From Tubiluchus corallicola (Eukaryota; Priapulida; Priapulimorpha; Priapulimorphida; Tubiluchidae), in the NCBI GenBank assembly GCA_030141605.1, contig JAQGDQ010000217.1, forward strand, positions 186,001-250,000: 64,000 nt of DNA, in the 5' to 3' direction. The notes below the pieces were generated by a model. The model saw only the letters and a program-made list of their open reading frames with translations, was not told where the DNA came from and did not search any database. This document shows positions 1-13,600 of the stretch, piece after piece. Positions within the stretch are counted from its first letter, which is position 1. Every line of letters begins with the position of its first letter. A program made the position numbers and the translations under genes.

Positions 1-116
1 CTCGCAACTTACTACGTTATTCAATTCATAATTCGCATTTGATGTTAAAATTTGGAAATCCTTGCCCTCTGCACTACTTTGTTGAAGTATTCTGCAACAT
101 CTTAATTTTAATACAG

Positions 117-761
117 ATGTCCCGGTCAAGGTCAGATGAAGCCACACCCAAATCAATCGCAGCCAGTCGATCTGAGGGAGGGTGCCACCAAAGCTTATTA
201 TGTATTGAAAGAGGTAAATTTTTTTGATTTTTCTTGCCAGCTAAGCTGTTTGTCGGCTCTGCAGTGCTGACAGTGAATACTAAAAGCATGACAGCTTTGC
301 CATTTAACATAGAAAAGCTAAATTTTTGCCTAGCAGTACTCAATAGATTAAGATCTTTCTCAAACATATGTACTTTGTTATGAGAGCCTGAAAGATCTAA
401 TTTTTTCTGTCTCATTAGCACTTTTCTTCCTTCTTTCCATATCAAAAATATCTAAGCTGTATTTCATTCTAGCTCTGATCATCATGAATTGTGTAAAAAG
501 TTGAATGTTCTTTTTCAGGGCATCGGGGAAACAGCTAAAGCCATTGTTCAAGTTGCGACTGAAGAACATGAGCACAAGGGCATGTCGGGTGCAGTGGGCG
601 GTGTCTTGAGGCAGATTCCACCGACTGTAGTCAAGCCGGTCATCTTTGCAAGTGAGGCTACCTCAAATGTTCTCGGTGGGATGAGGAATCAGCTGGTGCC
701 AGATGCTCGCAAGGAGGCTGTGGAAAAATGGAAGCAGAAAAAAGATTATCCTCATCAATGA
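117..761 (+). CDS. ATG2: ATG2 autophagy protein, C-terminal two exons (partial)
   Basis: Exons 117-213 and 519-761 (stop 759-761), joined by a GT-AG intron at 214-518. Base 117 completes a codon from an exon left of the window. Reading from 118, the first exon ends PVDLREGATKAYYVLKE; the second opens GIGETAKAIVQVATEEHEHK and carries LRQIPPTVVKPVIFASEA then TSNVLGGMRNQLVPDARKE. These match the conserved C-terminus of animal ATG2A/ATG2B. ATG2 is a rod-shaped lipid-transfer protein that bridges ER and growing phagophore, working with WIPI/Atg18 and ATG9. About 112 residues are visible of a family protein that usually has roughly 1,900 to 2,100, so this is only the tail. The frame is intact. It is tail-to-tail with SOS, about 3.9 kb away. 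Identification is firm from the conserved block; A/B paralogue status cannot be assigned. Confidence 0.93.
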
Positions 762-3700
762 TGTATGCTTATGCATAGGTATTTTCAAATATTGAGCACT
801 CTTCGGTTGTTGATAAATTTTATATGAGCGGCCTTCATTTTTAAGATTTTATCAATTTTGCTGATGAATTTCCAGGACTTTGAGGTTTCTGTTTCTTTAT
901 CAGGATTTGTTGGTATTTTTTGCCTATGTAGACAGATCACTGACATAACAGTTGCTGTAACCAAAAAAATTATGTAACTTACGTATTTTTATGAAAGCCA
1001 CAATTTAAAATCCTGGAGGAAAATGCCAACAGAAGTAACAATGGTACCTTTAAATCCTATTGTTTATGTCTACAAGCAACATTTATTGTAATTATATAAG
1101 TTGCTATTTGGTTACTAAAACCCTTGACACCAGGCAGTAGTCAAACAATTTTCTGTGTACAGTACAATTATTCTGTATAACTTATATCTTGTGCTTCTGG
1201 AAAAGTTCGTAATAATTGTAACAGTATTATTGTAATAAAATAACATGTTATTTGTTATGTGGTTCATAAATTCAAATAGCTGAATCAAATATTTGTAGTT
1301 AAGTATAATAACAAAAGATAACTCTTTTGTTTTTCATTAATAAACTTTTTTTTGTAATTGTGGTTTGCCTTTTTTCTGCTCATTGTAGTTTTAAAATGAT
1401 TTTGCTCATTTCTGATGCTAGAGATAGCACAAACGTATTTATTTTATCATTTGACAACAATACACTAAACTACTTAAAATGATCTTTAAATGTTATCTAT
1501 GTTTGCCAACTTTTATAGTATAGCACTATATCAATAGATCACATCGCATTAATTTTTTTGTCAATTCCTTATGCTTAGTACCAGTGTGTAAGAAGGTATA
1601 ACAAGCAAAGACATCAAAGTAGTAGTGAAATTATTGCTTCATTTCTTTTGTACAGAAAAGATTGTTTGATATTGTGTTTTGTGTAAATAATATGTGTATA
1701 ACTTTGTAAATATTATTGATTACACACGTCACTGGTTTTTGTCTACAGTTTTCTTATTTTGCTCTTATATTTTACCTTCATGTGACTTAGCCAGCTTATA
1801 GCCTTGTTATAATATAACAAGTTTCTGTATAACAGGTTTCTGTATAAGTTTTATGAATATGTATTTGACATTGGAAACTATTACTTGAATTTTTTTTTAT
1901 CCAAAAGTCCAAGGCTTTCAGATAATATTACATACATATATACATAAAACTTAATTTCTTCTGCAAGTAATATTGATCAATTCTGCTGTGTGGATAATGT
2001 TGTCCTATGGAAACAAGTGATTTTGTCAAATAATATTGACTGGTTAAATATTATGACAAGCTAAATTATTCTGACTAATTTTATAACATTGGCATAGTTC
2101 ACTGTATGTTATAAACAAGTAGCTATACATATTTCTGTGACCCTTCACCACCCAGCTGTGTATTTATTATTAATTATAGCATATAATTTTTTTGTAACTT
2201 GAGAGAAAAAATAAATTTATAGAATACAGCATCAATACATTGTGATGTCCACATTTGCAACATTTGTTCCACTGCCTATACTTGAATTCATCACAATTTG
2301 ATACGTGACATGTCTTGATGTTGTGTGGACTGTGATTCCCTATTGTTGGACCTCTAGTGTGACTTACAGAAGAAAATTTCTGGATCTGAAAAGTTGAGCT
2401 ATTGTAATGTAATGATTAGTATAGTGCCTTGAAAATAAATGGTCTTGAGTTCGAGTCTTAGTGGGGGGTGTAAAACTTTTAGACTTTCTAATTTACTATT
2501 TCTTGCATTTATAAAGCACTACATTATCTCTGTGCATCCATGGAAGTTTCAACAACAATAGTTCAATCACCCAGTTTCAAGCTGTTGCTCCGCATTCGGT
2601 CATTGGCGAATTTAAGAAATTTTGGATGAACACGCAATTTGACCATTCTTTCAGCCATTATTGTTTAGCTCTTAAGAGTGTAAACAGACTTTAATAAAAA
2701 TTACTTGCTAGTGGTATTTTTACAAAATGCTTAGCTAGCGATAAATGCACCATGGGTAATTTGTAAAACAAAACTTTAAAAAAAGAACACGATCATGTTG
2801 TCAATCAGAATTTTCCAGAATGTTGATCAACTTTTTGACCGATTTTGGGGAAGTCCTTGACAAAAGGCAATGCAGAGCATTTTAAACCTCACCTAAGTAC
2901 AGAATCTATAGCACTGACATCCGTTTTGTTTATAATCATAATCTTTTATGGAGAAAAACAATTTGAATTTCATACAGATGATCATATAGCAGAAATTATC
3001 CTAGAAGTAATATTTTTGAAATCAGTCTGTGTTGTTACAACTGACATGTCAAAGACATGAACTGTATTACCCTTGTTGAAATAAAATTATCCTCATCGTT
3101 GATTATTTTACATCATGTAAATTCATAGTGAAAAATATTGTACAATAAATACTGATGACAACAGCTGATGCTGTATTTCCCTTTGCTATTGTAAGACATG
3201 TCATATTTGTACATTAAACACCCCATGCTATTTTAACATTTAAACTATTGAATAGCCTAATACTTAACATCGATGTGTTTATTTCACGGTGACATTTTCA
3301 AACTTTTTAGTAGCAGCAATTATACACAAATAACAAGTGGTTTTCTGGCCTATATTGTACCAAAGTTATGTACATTGATCACATTTGACTCAATATTGTC
3401 ATTATGATAATGCTCATAACAATATAACCTACTATATTTAGCAAGTCGATAGCTAACTTGTAATTTGAAAGTTTGCCATACAAAATGCAAATAACATGTT
3501 ACACGGCTGCAGCCTGGTTTTTCATGTGCATTGGAACTGCGCACCAATGACTGTACAAACTGTTGATAATTCCTCAAAGTGTTCTTCTAAAAATGGCAGC
3601 ATATACAAATAATCATCAAGAGCAATACATTTGCAAATGAGACAATAGCTTGTCAGTGTTAAAGAAGAACAGTGATCACTGCAAGCATGATTTCTTTTGG

Positions 3701-4647
3701 TATAATCGACAGACAGTCATGATATCAACTCTTGACTGTAAATCACTAACAGTTTGTACAAGATCACGCTGCCAAGTTAAGACAGAAAAATTTCATTTCG
3801 AGCAAATTTCTGTAGCAACTAATTCCTAAAACATGCCAACAACAAAAACAATATAGATTCCAACACTAAATCTTTAGAACATATGCGATATGACTAGCAC
3901 CATTCTGAAATAACTACATGGAATTGTCTCACAGTTACTAAGGATCATATTAATTTACAAATATTTTATTTTAACATACTGCATTGGGGGTTAGAAAATC
4001 AGGTTAGTAACAACAAACTGATAAATGTTCTTAAATGGCTAATTGCATGAATGCGCCGCACTGGTCTGCAGGTTTTGATTTTGCTGAAAAGATTCTGCAG
4101 TTGTCTTTGATTTGCCTCGCAATATTCAACAAATGTCAGTTTCCCAAAGAGAGAAATCACATAACTGATTCTCTGACAATCATCTGACATGTGCAACCCT
4201 TATAAAAACATTTTACAATCGACTTCTGCACTACAGTATGCAGACATTATATACATGTCTCACTTTCTTATTTCACATATCTCAATTTTTTGATTAACAT
4301 ACATACAGGGAGCAGATAGATCCACCCACTATTATTCTACTTACACTAATATCACATGAAACATTTCACTGTAACGCAATTTAAGAATGTTCAGTCCCAC
4401 CTGGGTAGTTAAAAGGTGTCCATCATTACCTGCTTGCTGTTTTAACTCTAACCAATACGATACTGGCTGAGAACACGGCAAAATGCAATCCACTTTGCAC
4501 GTTACATAAACATGTTTCGCAAAATCCGATTTCTACATGCTACACATCATAATTTTTATTAACTATTTACACGCACACATTTTTGATGACAATTTCTAGC
4601 TCTGAGAGTTTGATTGAAGCATATATGAACCGGGTTTCACGCGGATT
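762..4647. other. Spacer between ATG2 and SOS 3' ends
   Basis: This AT-rich stretch must hold the 3' UTRs of the two convergent genes. An AATAAA at about 1234-1239 is a plausible ATG2 polyadenylation signal, and AATAAA on the minus strand near 4554-4559 is plausible for SOS. I see no convincing exon. Short open frames here show no recognisable domain. A weak tRNA-like segment near 2405-2475 is listed separately. Confidence 0.6.
2405..2475 (+). repeat. Possible tRNA-derived SINE remnant
   Basis: A box-A-like segment (ATTAGTATAGTGCC) is followed about 25 bases later by a box-B-like GAGTTCGAGTC. This is the internal promoter layout of tRNA genes and tRNA-derived SINEs. The stems do not fold convincingly as a functional tRNA, and no target duplication is visible. 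Tentative. Confidence 0.25.
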
Positions 4648-7600
4648 CTAACTACTGTGGCTAATATTTTGGTTAACATCATTGTCCTTTTCACTGGCCT
4701 CTGGTAGTTGACCATGACAGCAGTTTTTCTGCTGCATACGATGATGGTCCGTATCCTGATTGCTAGTACCAGGATTTTCTTGCTGAAGCTCTTGAATACA
4801 GCTAAATTTATTCATTGGCTGATTAGTCAAGCTCGTAGCCGGTTCTCCGCCACTGGGACCATGATTTATGGGCGGCTGTGGCTGTTGATCAAAGCTAGTA
4901 ATTTGATTTTTACATCGATCAGTACACGGCGGCGAATTTAACTGTTCACTGCTATGTTGCCTCTCTTGCTGACTCAACCGGTATGTTTTAGGTGGCAGTT
5001 CAGGTACACATTCGGGCAGAGCTTGATCTGGCGACGAACCATTTGTGGTACTCGTTATCGACTGTCCTCGAGGTAGAGTAGCACTGCGTGGCAGGTCTGG
5101 TCGGGGGCGCTGATTGTGCGACCGTGGTAATGTACTTGAGCTCTCCCTTCGTGGTGGTATAGGTGGTCGAGCACTTTCCCTCCTTGAGGGTATGGGTGGT
5201 GCGTCGGATGCCTGTCTCACTCGATTTGGAGACAGTTCACCAACTGATGGCATACGCCGACCGACACGTGGTGGAATAGGCGGAGGCTGAGGTTGCGTTG
5301 GAGAATGAAGAGGAGTTGAACTTGAACAAGCAGCTGCTGGCATGCTGCTGGATGCCACTGAAAATAAATGTTTATACTTTTATTTGAGGTGCAAACAATT
5401 GAATAGCAAATTGTTCAGGTTCAGTGTTAACAGTGTGTGTGCCATAGAAAGAATTTCAAAACCTGTCTTGTTGAAGGGCCAGTCAGTCAAACCTGCTAAT
5501 ATTTGCAACTTTTGGCCTAGTACAGATTTAAAGAACTACTATTGCCTTCATCTTACACTAAAACCAACTTTTATTTCTATAAACATCAGCAGATGGAGAG
5601 ATTATGTAAGTTTCAAAGTAATAGCTATAATAACATACTGACATTATGATGATGCAGTGATTTCAGACAAGTGATGAATATCGCACAAACTACAACGGGT
5701 TACAAGAAACACTGCACAAGGCAGTTAATTTCAATTTTGAATGTAATGTTAACACTACTGTAACTACTGTAATTATGCAAATTAAATGATAACTGGAGAG
5801 ACTTTGCCTTAGCTCCAGAAAATGGTAAATTTTGGAAAATGGCAATGTAGACTGATATGATCATTCCTAAAATCATTACCACAAGCAAAACTCATTACCT
5901 GGTGGGTTGTTTCCAATTAGTACAGGTGCCCACACGCTTGTATCGTGGGTGGGTGTAAGGGGCGTGGTTGGAGTGAGGGGAGACCTAGGTGACGTGGCTT
6001 CACCATCTTCATCGTGAGCACGCTGAAAACTCATCCGAGGCTCCATGGACAGTGGAATAGGGTTGGCACGACTTGACAAGCGTGGCTTTACACCCGGAGA
6101 TTTGAGAGAAAACTGACTTTTTCTAGGCTGCAGAAATAAAATGAATTATGATTCAAGTCGGTACAATCATCCATGTCAGTAACTGGAATACGCTTTAAAT
6201 GTTTGGAAATACAAAAATATCAATGAAACGTGAATTCACATTCTACAAAAGTGCTGTTCTACAAAAATCTTTTTTTTTCTAATAAACTAAACCAATGAGT
6301 TAAACTAACACAACTACACAAAAATAATATAAATTAAATGGATGTCGGGGGGAAAAATTGTATGCAAGGTATCAGTAAACAAGCTCTGATTGCTTAACAA
6401 CGACAACCATGCATAAGTAACGCGGCGGAAAATACTTAAAAAGATAACTCAGCAATACTCAATTTTACTTACAAATTTTGGAGGAGCCTTACTATTCCTT
6501 GGCTCGATTTCAAGCGACTTGTTGTACAAGTAGTCATTGAATTCCTTCTCTGTCATATCATCTAGTGGATTTAAGTTGTCCAAGAAAGCCTAAAAAAGAA
6601 ACGTATCCCTCAAAATACGTCACAGAAGTACAATATCCAAAATAGTATCTTTTTGCAGAAAATCACTTTTCACAACACGTAATTAACAAGTTAAAAATAC
6701 AGTCATTTTATACGTGACTTTCTTTCCATACCTACTGCAGCATTTATATCAACCAGTATACATTCACAACAAGTTAGTTAACTGAATTGTGACAGGCTGA
6801 AAGTTGAAAATTTCAAACTAGCTGCAGTATTTGCCTGGAATCAGTATCCTGAAAACTCAATTAACCCGAAAGCAGCAACATTTCACTATTCCATGCTTCT
6901 AATCTATCTAATTTCTAAATCTAATGTAGCGATTTTTGGTCCTTGTTATCACTTATCAATAGTAAGTATAAATCTGACGGTTTGAGCTTAAAACATGCAT
7001 ACACTGAGCATATATTGTAAAAACTCCAATGCTATTCTAAACTTCAACTGCACCCACTCACCCTTATATCATTCTCAACTGTCAGCAGATAAGGTTGATT
7101 CTGATACTGTTGAATTTCGCTGGTAATCTCCGCCACTTTCCGCCGTTTGGCGAAATTGATTATTCCCTCAGGATAATTTGGAAGAAAATCTGGATTGCCT
7201 TCTTCAATGAGGAAGATGTAATTTAAGTACATTCCTGCAAGTAAAGCACCATTAGATAGTATTCTGCAAATCAACTTTAGTGATAGAAACATTCACTATC
7301 TTAACATACTAGTGCCAGCTAACACAGTGGAAAAGAGCAAAGCATAAAAGTTTAGCGTTTAATTGTAATAAAGTATACAGTGCGTCAATTAACTACATGC
7401 CTCCTTATGAACTACACTGCAACCAGAATGACAATAATTGCTGCTAACTGCAAATTATTTATGACAATTTCTCACAACGTTGCGTGGCTGCAAAAATCTA
7501 ATGGCACACAAACATTGCATTTTGTTAAATACCGTTTTTGAAATTAAAAACAGATTTTAAAAATAGTACCTAAAAATGGCACACAGGGTGGATCGATTGA

Positions 7601-10600
7601 GCGTAGTTTCTCCATGTATTTCTTAAAGTGATCAGAGTTAAGCTCCTTTGCTTCATCTAATAATTTGACTAGTTTGCTAGGAACTTCCTGCAAAAAACAT
7701 AAAATCTTCAATTATTTACAGACTGATTTCAAAGAAGAATAAGGTACTGCAATTGATCTAGGAATGATCTGATAAAACCCCCCACCTCACCCCAGCAATC
7801 ACTAACTGGTTGATTCTGACATTTTGGCTAGTTTTGTAAATTTCTGCAATTACTTCAGTTTTTCTACCATAAGCAGCATGAAACATTTCTGCTATCTTTT
7901 TACCTTGACAGCTATGGCTTAGCAGCAATCACTTTGTCAAGGCTGTATGAAGAAAAACAAATTAAGCGTACACTGGCAAAATAGCCTTGGCAGCAACAAA
8001 ATCTAAAGAGTATCACTTCTTTTTCATCACGACAAAGCACAAGGTTAGTTTGAAAATGAGGAAACGCTCATGTTACAAAGAAACAATGTCTTATTTAACA
8101 TGACAAAAACAAAATAGAGACAAAAGATTATTATAATTAATTTTTACTAGTAAGGCATTAAACTACAAAATCCAGATTTAAATTATGAAGACAACATTTG
8201 TAATGGCTTGTCTACAATTACAAAGAACTTAACAACTACTGTCCGCAAATTCCCTGAATTTACCAAAGAAAAAGCCACAATTATTCTCCAAGTACTATAT
8301 TACACCACTCAAGTGTTGTCCACTTACCCTGAATGTATGTTCTAGTCTGTGAACAGCTGCTGAGTTCATTGCACTGACTATCTCTAAAACACCATTAAAG
8401 TTATTCAGCTCTAGACAGACTTGCATAATTTCTAGTGCACGAGAAACAACCGCTACTCTTTCCTCGATATTTTCCGCCTCTACGATACACTTTTCTAACC
8501 ACAACGTAAACTGAAAATACCAATGCTTGCATTTATTATACACAAACAGAATAAAACAGAATTCAGGTGCCAAAAAATGTTACACGCTTTTATTCACAAA
8601 TTGTAACTGCTTCCAAAAAATTCACAGCTTCCAAAACACAATTTTATCTTAAACCAAAAAGTGAGAAATCAGAGATGTAATGATATTTAATTTCAGGTAA
8701 TGATACGAAAAAGAATATTGTGTCATAAAATTTGTTCATTCGCTGTGTTTAATAAATTAACAAGCAATTTTGAAGAGATCTGCAAAATAGTAACTTAGCC
8801 TAAAAAATTATACAGCAATTATGATTTTGAAGCAAGGCTTATAGTCGAGAGGATGTGCACTTAGTTGCAAAATTAAAAAGACGACTAACTGTGTGAATGA
8901 ATTAGGTTTTGGAGAATGGTAGTGCTGAAAAAGTCTTTGAAGCCAAACCAGCCCAGTCTCGTGTCTGGTTATTCAGAGGTTAAGTTGAGTTTCAAGTTTG
9001 TAAGTTTAAAACCACGAGTCTGAGTTGAGCTGCAAGTCTTTTCATTTTTCTATGCTAGAGTTTAAAGTTACAGGTTGTGTCCGCAAAAATTGGGACTCGA
9101 ATCAATGACTCTAGTACTCCAGCACTTGTGGATGCACATATCATAGTACTATACTGCTACAATGAGAAAGAATGTGTATGCATCCAAACATGTCAAAACT
9201 GGCTACAAAAGCACCGAACATGAAACGTAATGTTCATTTAAACACAAAAAATATATATTATTTGTTATTTACAAAAATAATGTGTTATGCAGCTTTTGAC
9301 AGAAAAAAAATCCATTATACAGGTAACATTGTTACTAGTGATATGCTACTACTCGATGCTCTTCGGAAGACAAACATCGCAATTCTAGAAACACACTTAC
9401 ATCAGTAGAAAGATGGATCATTTTTAATAAATTTGGAGAGCGTTTCTCTTTGTCCTTTTTCGTCCATGCTGTTCCGACGAGCTCTGACGGCTTCACAGCA
9501 CGGTACAAGTCAAATTCTAGCAGCGTTAGTTGTCGAGCTAACTCCACTGGATGCAACTAAAAAATAAAATGCAGTTTGTAATTTTTCAGCAGCTAGAAAG
9601 TGTAACAGAGAAAATGCAATTTTTCAAAGTCACGCGCAACCTAACCTTTAAACATTACATATGTACTGCTGATTAACATTACTATACTTTTACATAAGCT
9701 TAATTAATTTGATTATTAGTTAGTTTGCAAATAATTAGGTTCCTGTTGAGTTAGTATTTAATACTACATTAACCATAAACTTAGCTAGATGATAAGCAGC
9801 CATACATACCGTCATCAGGCCAAATTGCTCAGGACTTCTGGCGAAATGCCATTCAATTGGCGGCGGTTTTGTCTCAAAAGTAATCTCACGCTGCAGTTCA
9901 CTGCTGTCCATCTAACGAAAAGCATATTACTTTAACAATTATAGGCTCACAATGCAGTACAAAGTTTTCCATGCTCTCATTTTGGATGTTTATCAAACAT
10001 TGAAATTTCAGAATAGTATCTAATGAGTGGAACCTCTCAAGAACATTTTTAAGCATACTTTATCACGTAGGCACTGATAATTAGTTCGAAATGATATTTA
10101 TATGCATCGCCATTTATTAACAAATCCCTGCACAAAAACTTGTAACAAAATGGTCCATCTCAAACAGCAAAAGGGTTCCGAGCCTCACAAAAATCTAGTT
10201 GCACAATTTTTTTTGCTTTATCAAAGTTTATAAACCCTTAAGATACTGTCGACCGATTTTGTTACTAAATCAAAGAGTTACAGTTTATGTCCGTATTTAG
10301 TAATTACATCAACAAAATACTCACCCGTCTCTGTATAATCTTTGTAATGGATTCAACCCACTTTTTCATGCTCTTGCCCGAAACAGAGTCAATAAATTTG
10401 TTGAGTTTAGTCAAAAGGGCCAAATCTCTTTCAAAATCATAAAAGTGTTGGTCCACCCAGTGCCGCAATACATTTAATACTCTAAAGAATAACAAGATCG
10501 TGAAGCAAATAATAAAACTATCTAATATTGTCTAAGATTTAAATTAAAAGTGGCTGTCTATACCAAAGACTTTAATCAAAAACTCTTTAAAGTAATGAAA

Positions 10601-13600
10601 TTCTAAAACGATGAAGTAAAATGCAATGTCCTGGAAAGGTAGATAATTTGTGTGGATGTATGTATGTGTAAAATAGCACAACAACACATGTAAGCCCAGT
10701 CACATATATAAACTTAGATTATTTATAAAAATATTTCACAGCAAAGTAATTAAACAGCTCACATTAATGATCATTAAAACTGAACTAAGGCACAAAGAAA
10801 AAGGGCAGGAATGTCTAAGATATCGACCTGATTTATCACACAATATTTACAGTATGGAATTTGCTATATACAATATTTTTAATGGCAAATAAAACTAGGG
10901 TGCTTTTAAGAATCTCCATTTTCATCTCGAATTGTACTCAAAATGCTCTGTTATAATGTAAAAGTGGTTGAAAAGAGAAATGTACCTAAACTGGACAGGT
11001 TGTGCATACTCCTTCCTGAACCTCTTCAGATCCTCTCTCACTTGGGTTTCTGCGTCTCCGTCTGGGCAGTTCGGTTCAAGCGCCACCGGTTCGGGAATGT
11101 CAAACGTAAATTTAGGCTAAGGAACTTGAAAAGACTTATGTCCATTTGTAAAAAAGCAAATTTTGCAAAAACTCTAGCATCAAGTTTAGACTTATTTTCA
11201 GTTTCGAAAAGCTGCAATTCAAATAAAAGTAAAACTTATGTATTTTTAAATCAAGGTAACCATTTTTCCAAAACAGAAACACATCCCTATCAACTGTCAA
11301 CACCTGATGAAGGTAGCAGTGTTTTCTGAAACACTGTTATTATTAATAAACTTTGTTGTTGTAACTATCTATCTGTTTATTTTTACTCATGGACACAACA
11401 CTACTCATTAATTTTTAAACTATCAACAAGTCAATGAAAAACTACGACTAAAGGATATCTTTCAATGAGTAGATCCAGTAACTCCGAAGGCTGACAGAAG
11501 GACCTGTATGTAGTCAGAAATGTTCCGAGAAATTTCGGATCAGCATACATGTGATACGTCAGCCGTTCCACCAGTTTCAGTAGCAAGCCTCCTTTTATAA
11601 CAGGCGCAGCTGCATTAGACTGTGATGAGTCCTCAAACACAATATTTTCATCGCTGTCCTCCACACCAAACCTAAAATTTGTGTTCAGATTACTGAGAGA
11701 TTACAGGCAACATAATAATGAGCCAATTTGATTTATTTCACATAAATTTCACAGGAAAAACAAAATCAGATGAAAGCGAACTAGCATGCAAATTTCTAAT
11801 ACAATGTAATACAATGTATTATGCATGTATTTCATATGTCAAAGGAAGCTAGTGTCAAATAATAATGCTAGTTTCAATGTATATGATCACATTACAGAAA
11901 TGATCTTTGCCATAACAGTTCTGCATCAGATCTTTAATCATATGTAATTATAACAGAAAAAGTGACAAGATTCGCTCCAGATTGGAGTACTTATCCCAAG
12001 CACGATTGGAGTTTCAAACCATCACGAAAAACAATAAGCACTCGGCAGTTATGCTCTTGAATTAAAGAATAAAAGCCCAATGTCTTGCTAGTTGTTACAC
12101 AGACTACATACCTATAAACATCTGCTGACGGCAACTGCAATGGATGTTTCTTTTCTTCTTCACTGAGTTTTGAGTCTAACATTCGTTCCAACATGCTGCA
12201 GCAAAACAAATCACACTTCGTAATAAATTACTGGCAAAAATACTACAGCTAAATAAAAAATTAGGTTGTAATCATCAGCAAAGATGATTTTCTAAGAGGA
12301 GACAATAAACAGGTTGAAGTGGCAGCCTTGTTTGGATTTATACGACAGAATGGCAGATAAAGCTGCTTAAAAACGGATGTCTTAAGAGTAACCAATCCAT
12401 TTACTAGCTAGGCTTGGTATTGCTCAAATTCAGTTGCCATTATGGTTGCTTTGCTTAATTACTCAGCTAATGTGCACCTATATGATTTTTAATGATAAAA
12501 TGTCAACATGTTTCAAAAATCGATACGCAATATGATATTAGCACATCAAAGTTTCAAACATACAGTTCGTAAACACATTACATCAAAATATACCTGCGTG
12601 TGTTCAGCATGACTAAGGCTGCCATCCAGTTGTTTTTCTCTTCCTGGTTACGGCAAAATAGAACAACGTGTGGCTGATCTCGAGGCGAAATCTCAAATGA
12701 ATACTTGAGTTCTGCAAATCATAGATTAATATTTGTATTTTGCTTAAATAAAAGACATTTTCAAATACTTAACTTTCAATTACACAAACTTGTTTTTAAC
12801 ATTTGACAATAGCAACAGTACAAAAAAAATCAATAACCATGACATGACAACACTTAATTTTAAAATGAACTAAATAAGAGTGCAAGTTATTTTTAATAAT
12901 ATACATAAAAGATAAATAATATGTTAATGCCTGAAGCAACTATGTTGACTGCAAAACTGACTTTCTATAAGTGAGATGGTTATAGCTAAAAAGTTCATTT
13001 TAGATAGTTTTCTTTCTAACTTTTCAAAATGCTAGCAAGTTACAAAATAATTATTGTATTGTTTATTTCTCAGCTATAAGTCTGTAAGGATTGTGCAATG
13101 CCCAGTAACAATTTAATGTAAGAAATGTTTGTAGCTTTAAAAAGTATTCACAACTTTAATTTGTAACACAAAATTTCTTAGAAACCTACCATCTGTATCC
13201 TCCCTGTCAACGATCTCAATCTTACGTATGAAAAATTTTTCCTTCAGACGGTATTCTCCGACAGGACCCGTTACCGATGAACGTCGAATATTTTGTTTAC
13301 ATAACACAATTAAACCGTCAAACAAGAAAACATGCCTTTCCGTCATTCGCCTCCCAACTTTACTTAGAAGACCCTCTGCAAGATAAGAATATAATTATGT
13401 GCTAAAAGCAAATGTGCCATGAAATAATTAACGAACGTATTGGGTTTCACTTTAGCATTCCAAAAGCTTTTAATGCTAAATAATTAACAAATGTCTTGTT
13501 GTTTATAGCATTTTTTAAGCTATATATAGTTAACAAAAGTATTATGCTTTAGTTTAGCATTTCTCAAATCTCTCAAGCTATATAATTAGCAAAAGTAACA

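Noticed and set aside
10943-11329. 128-codon plus-strand frame
   Set aside because: It is antisense to the SOS exon 11116-10986 (REM/CDC25 linker) and runs into flanking introns.
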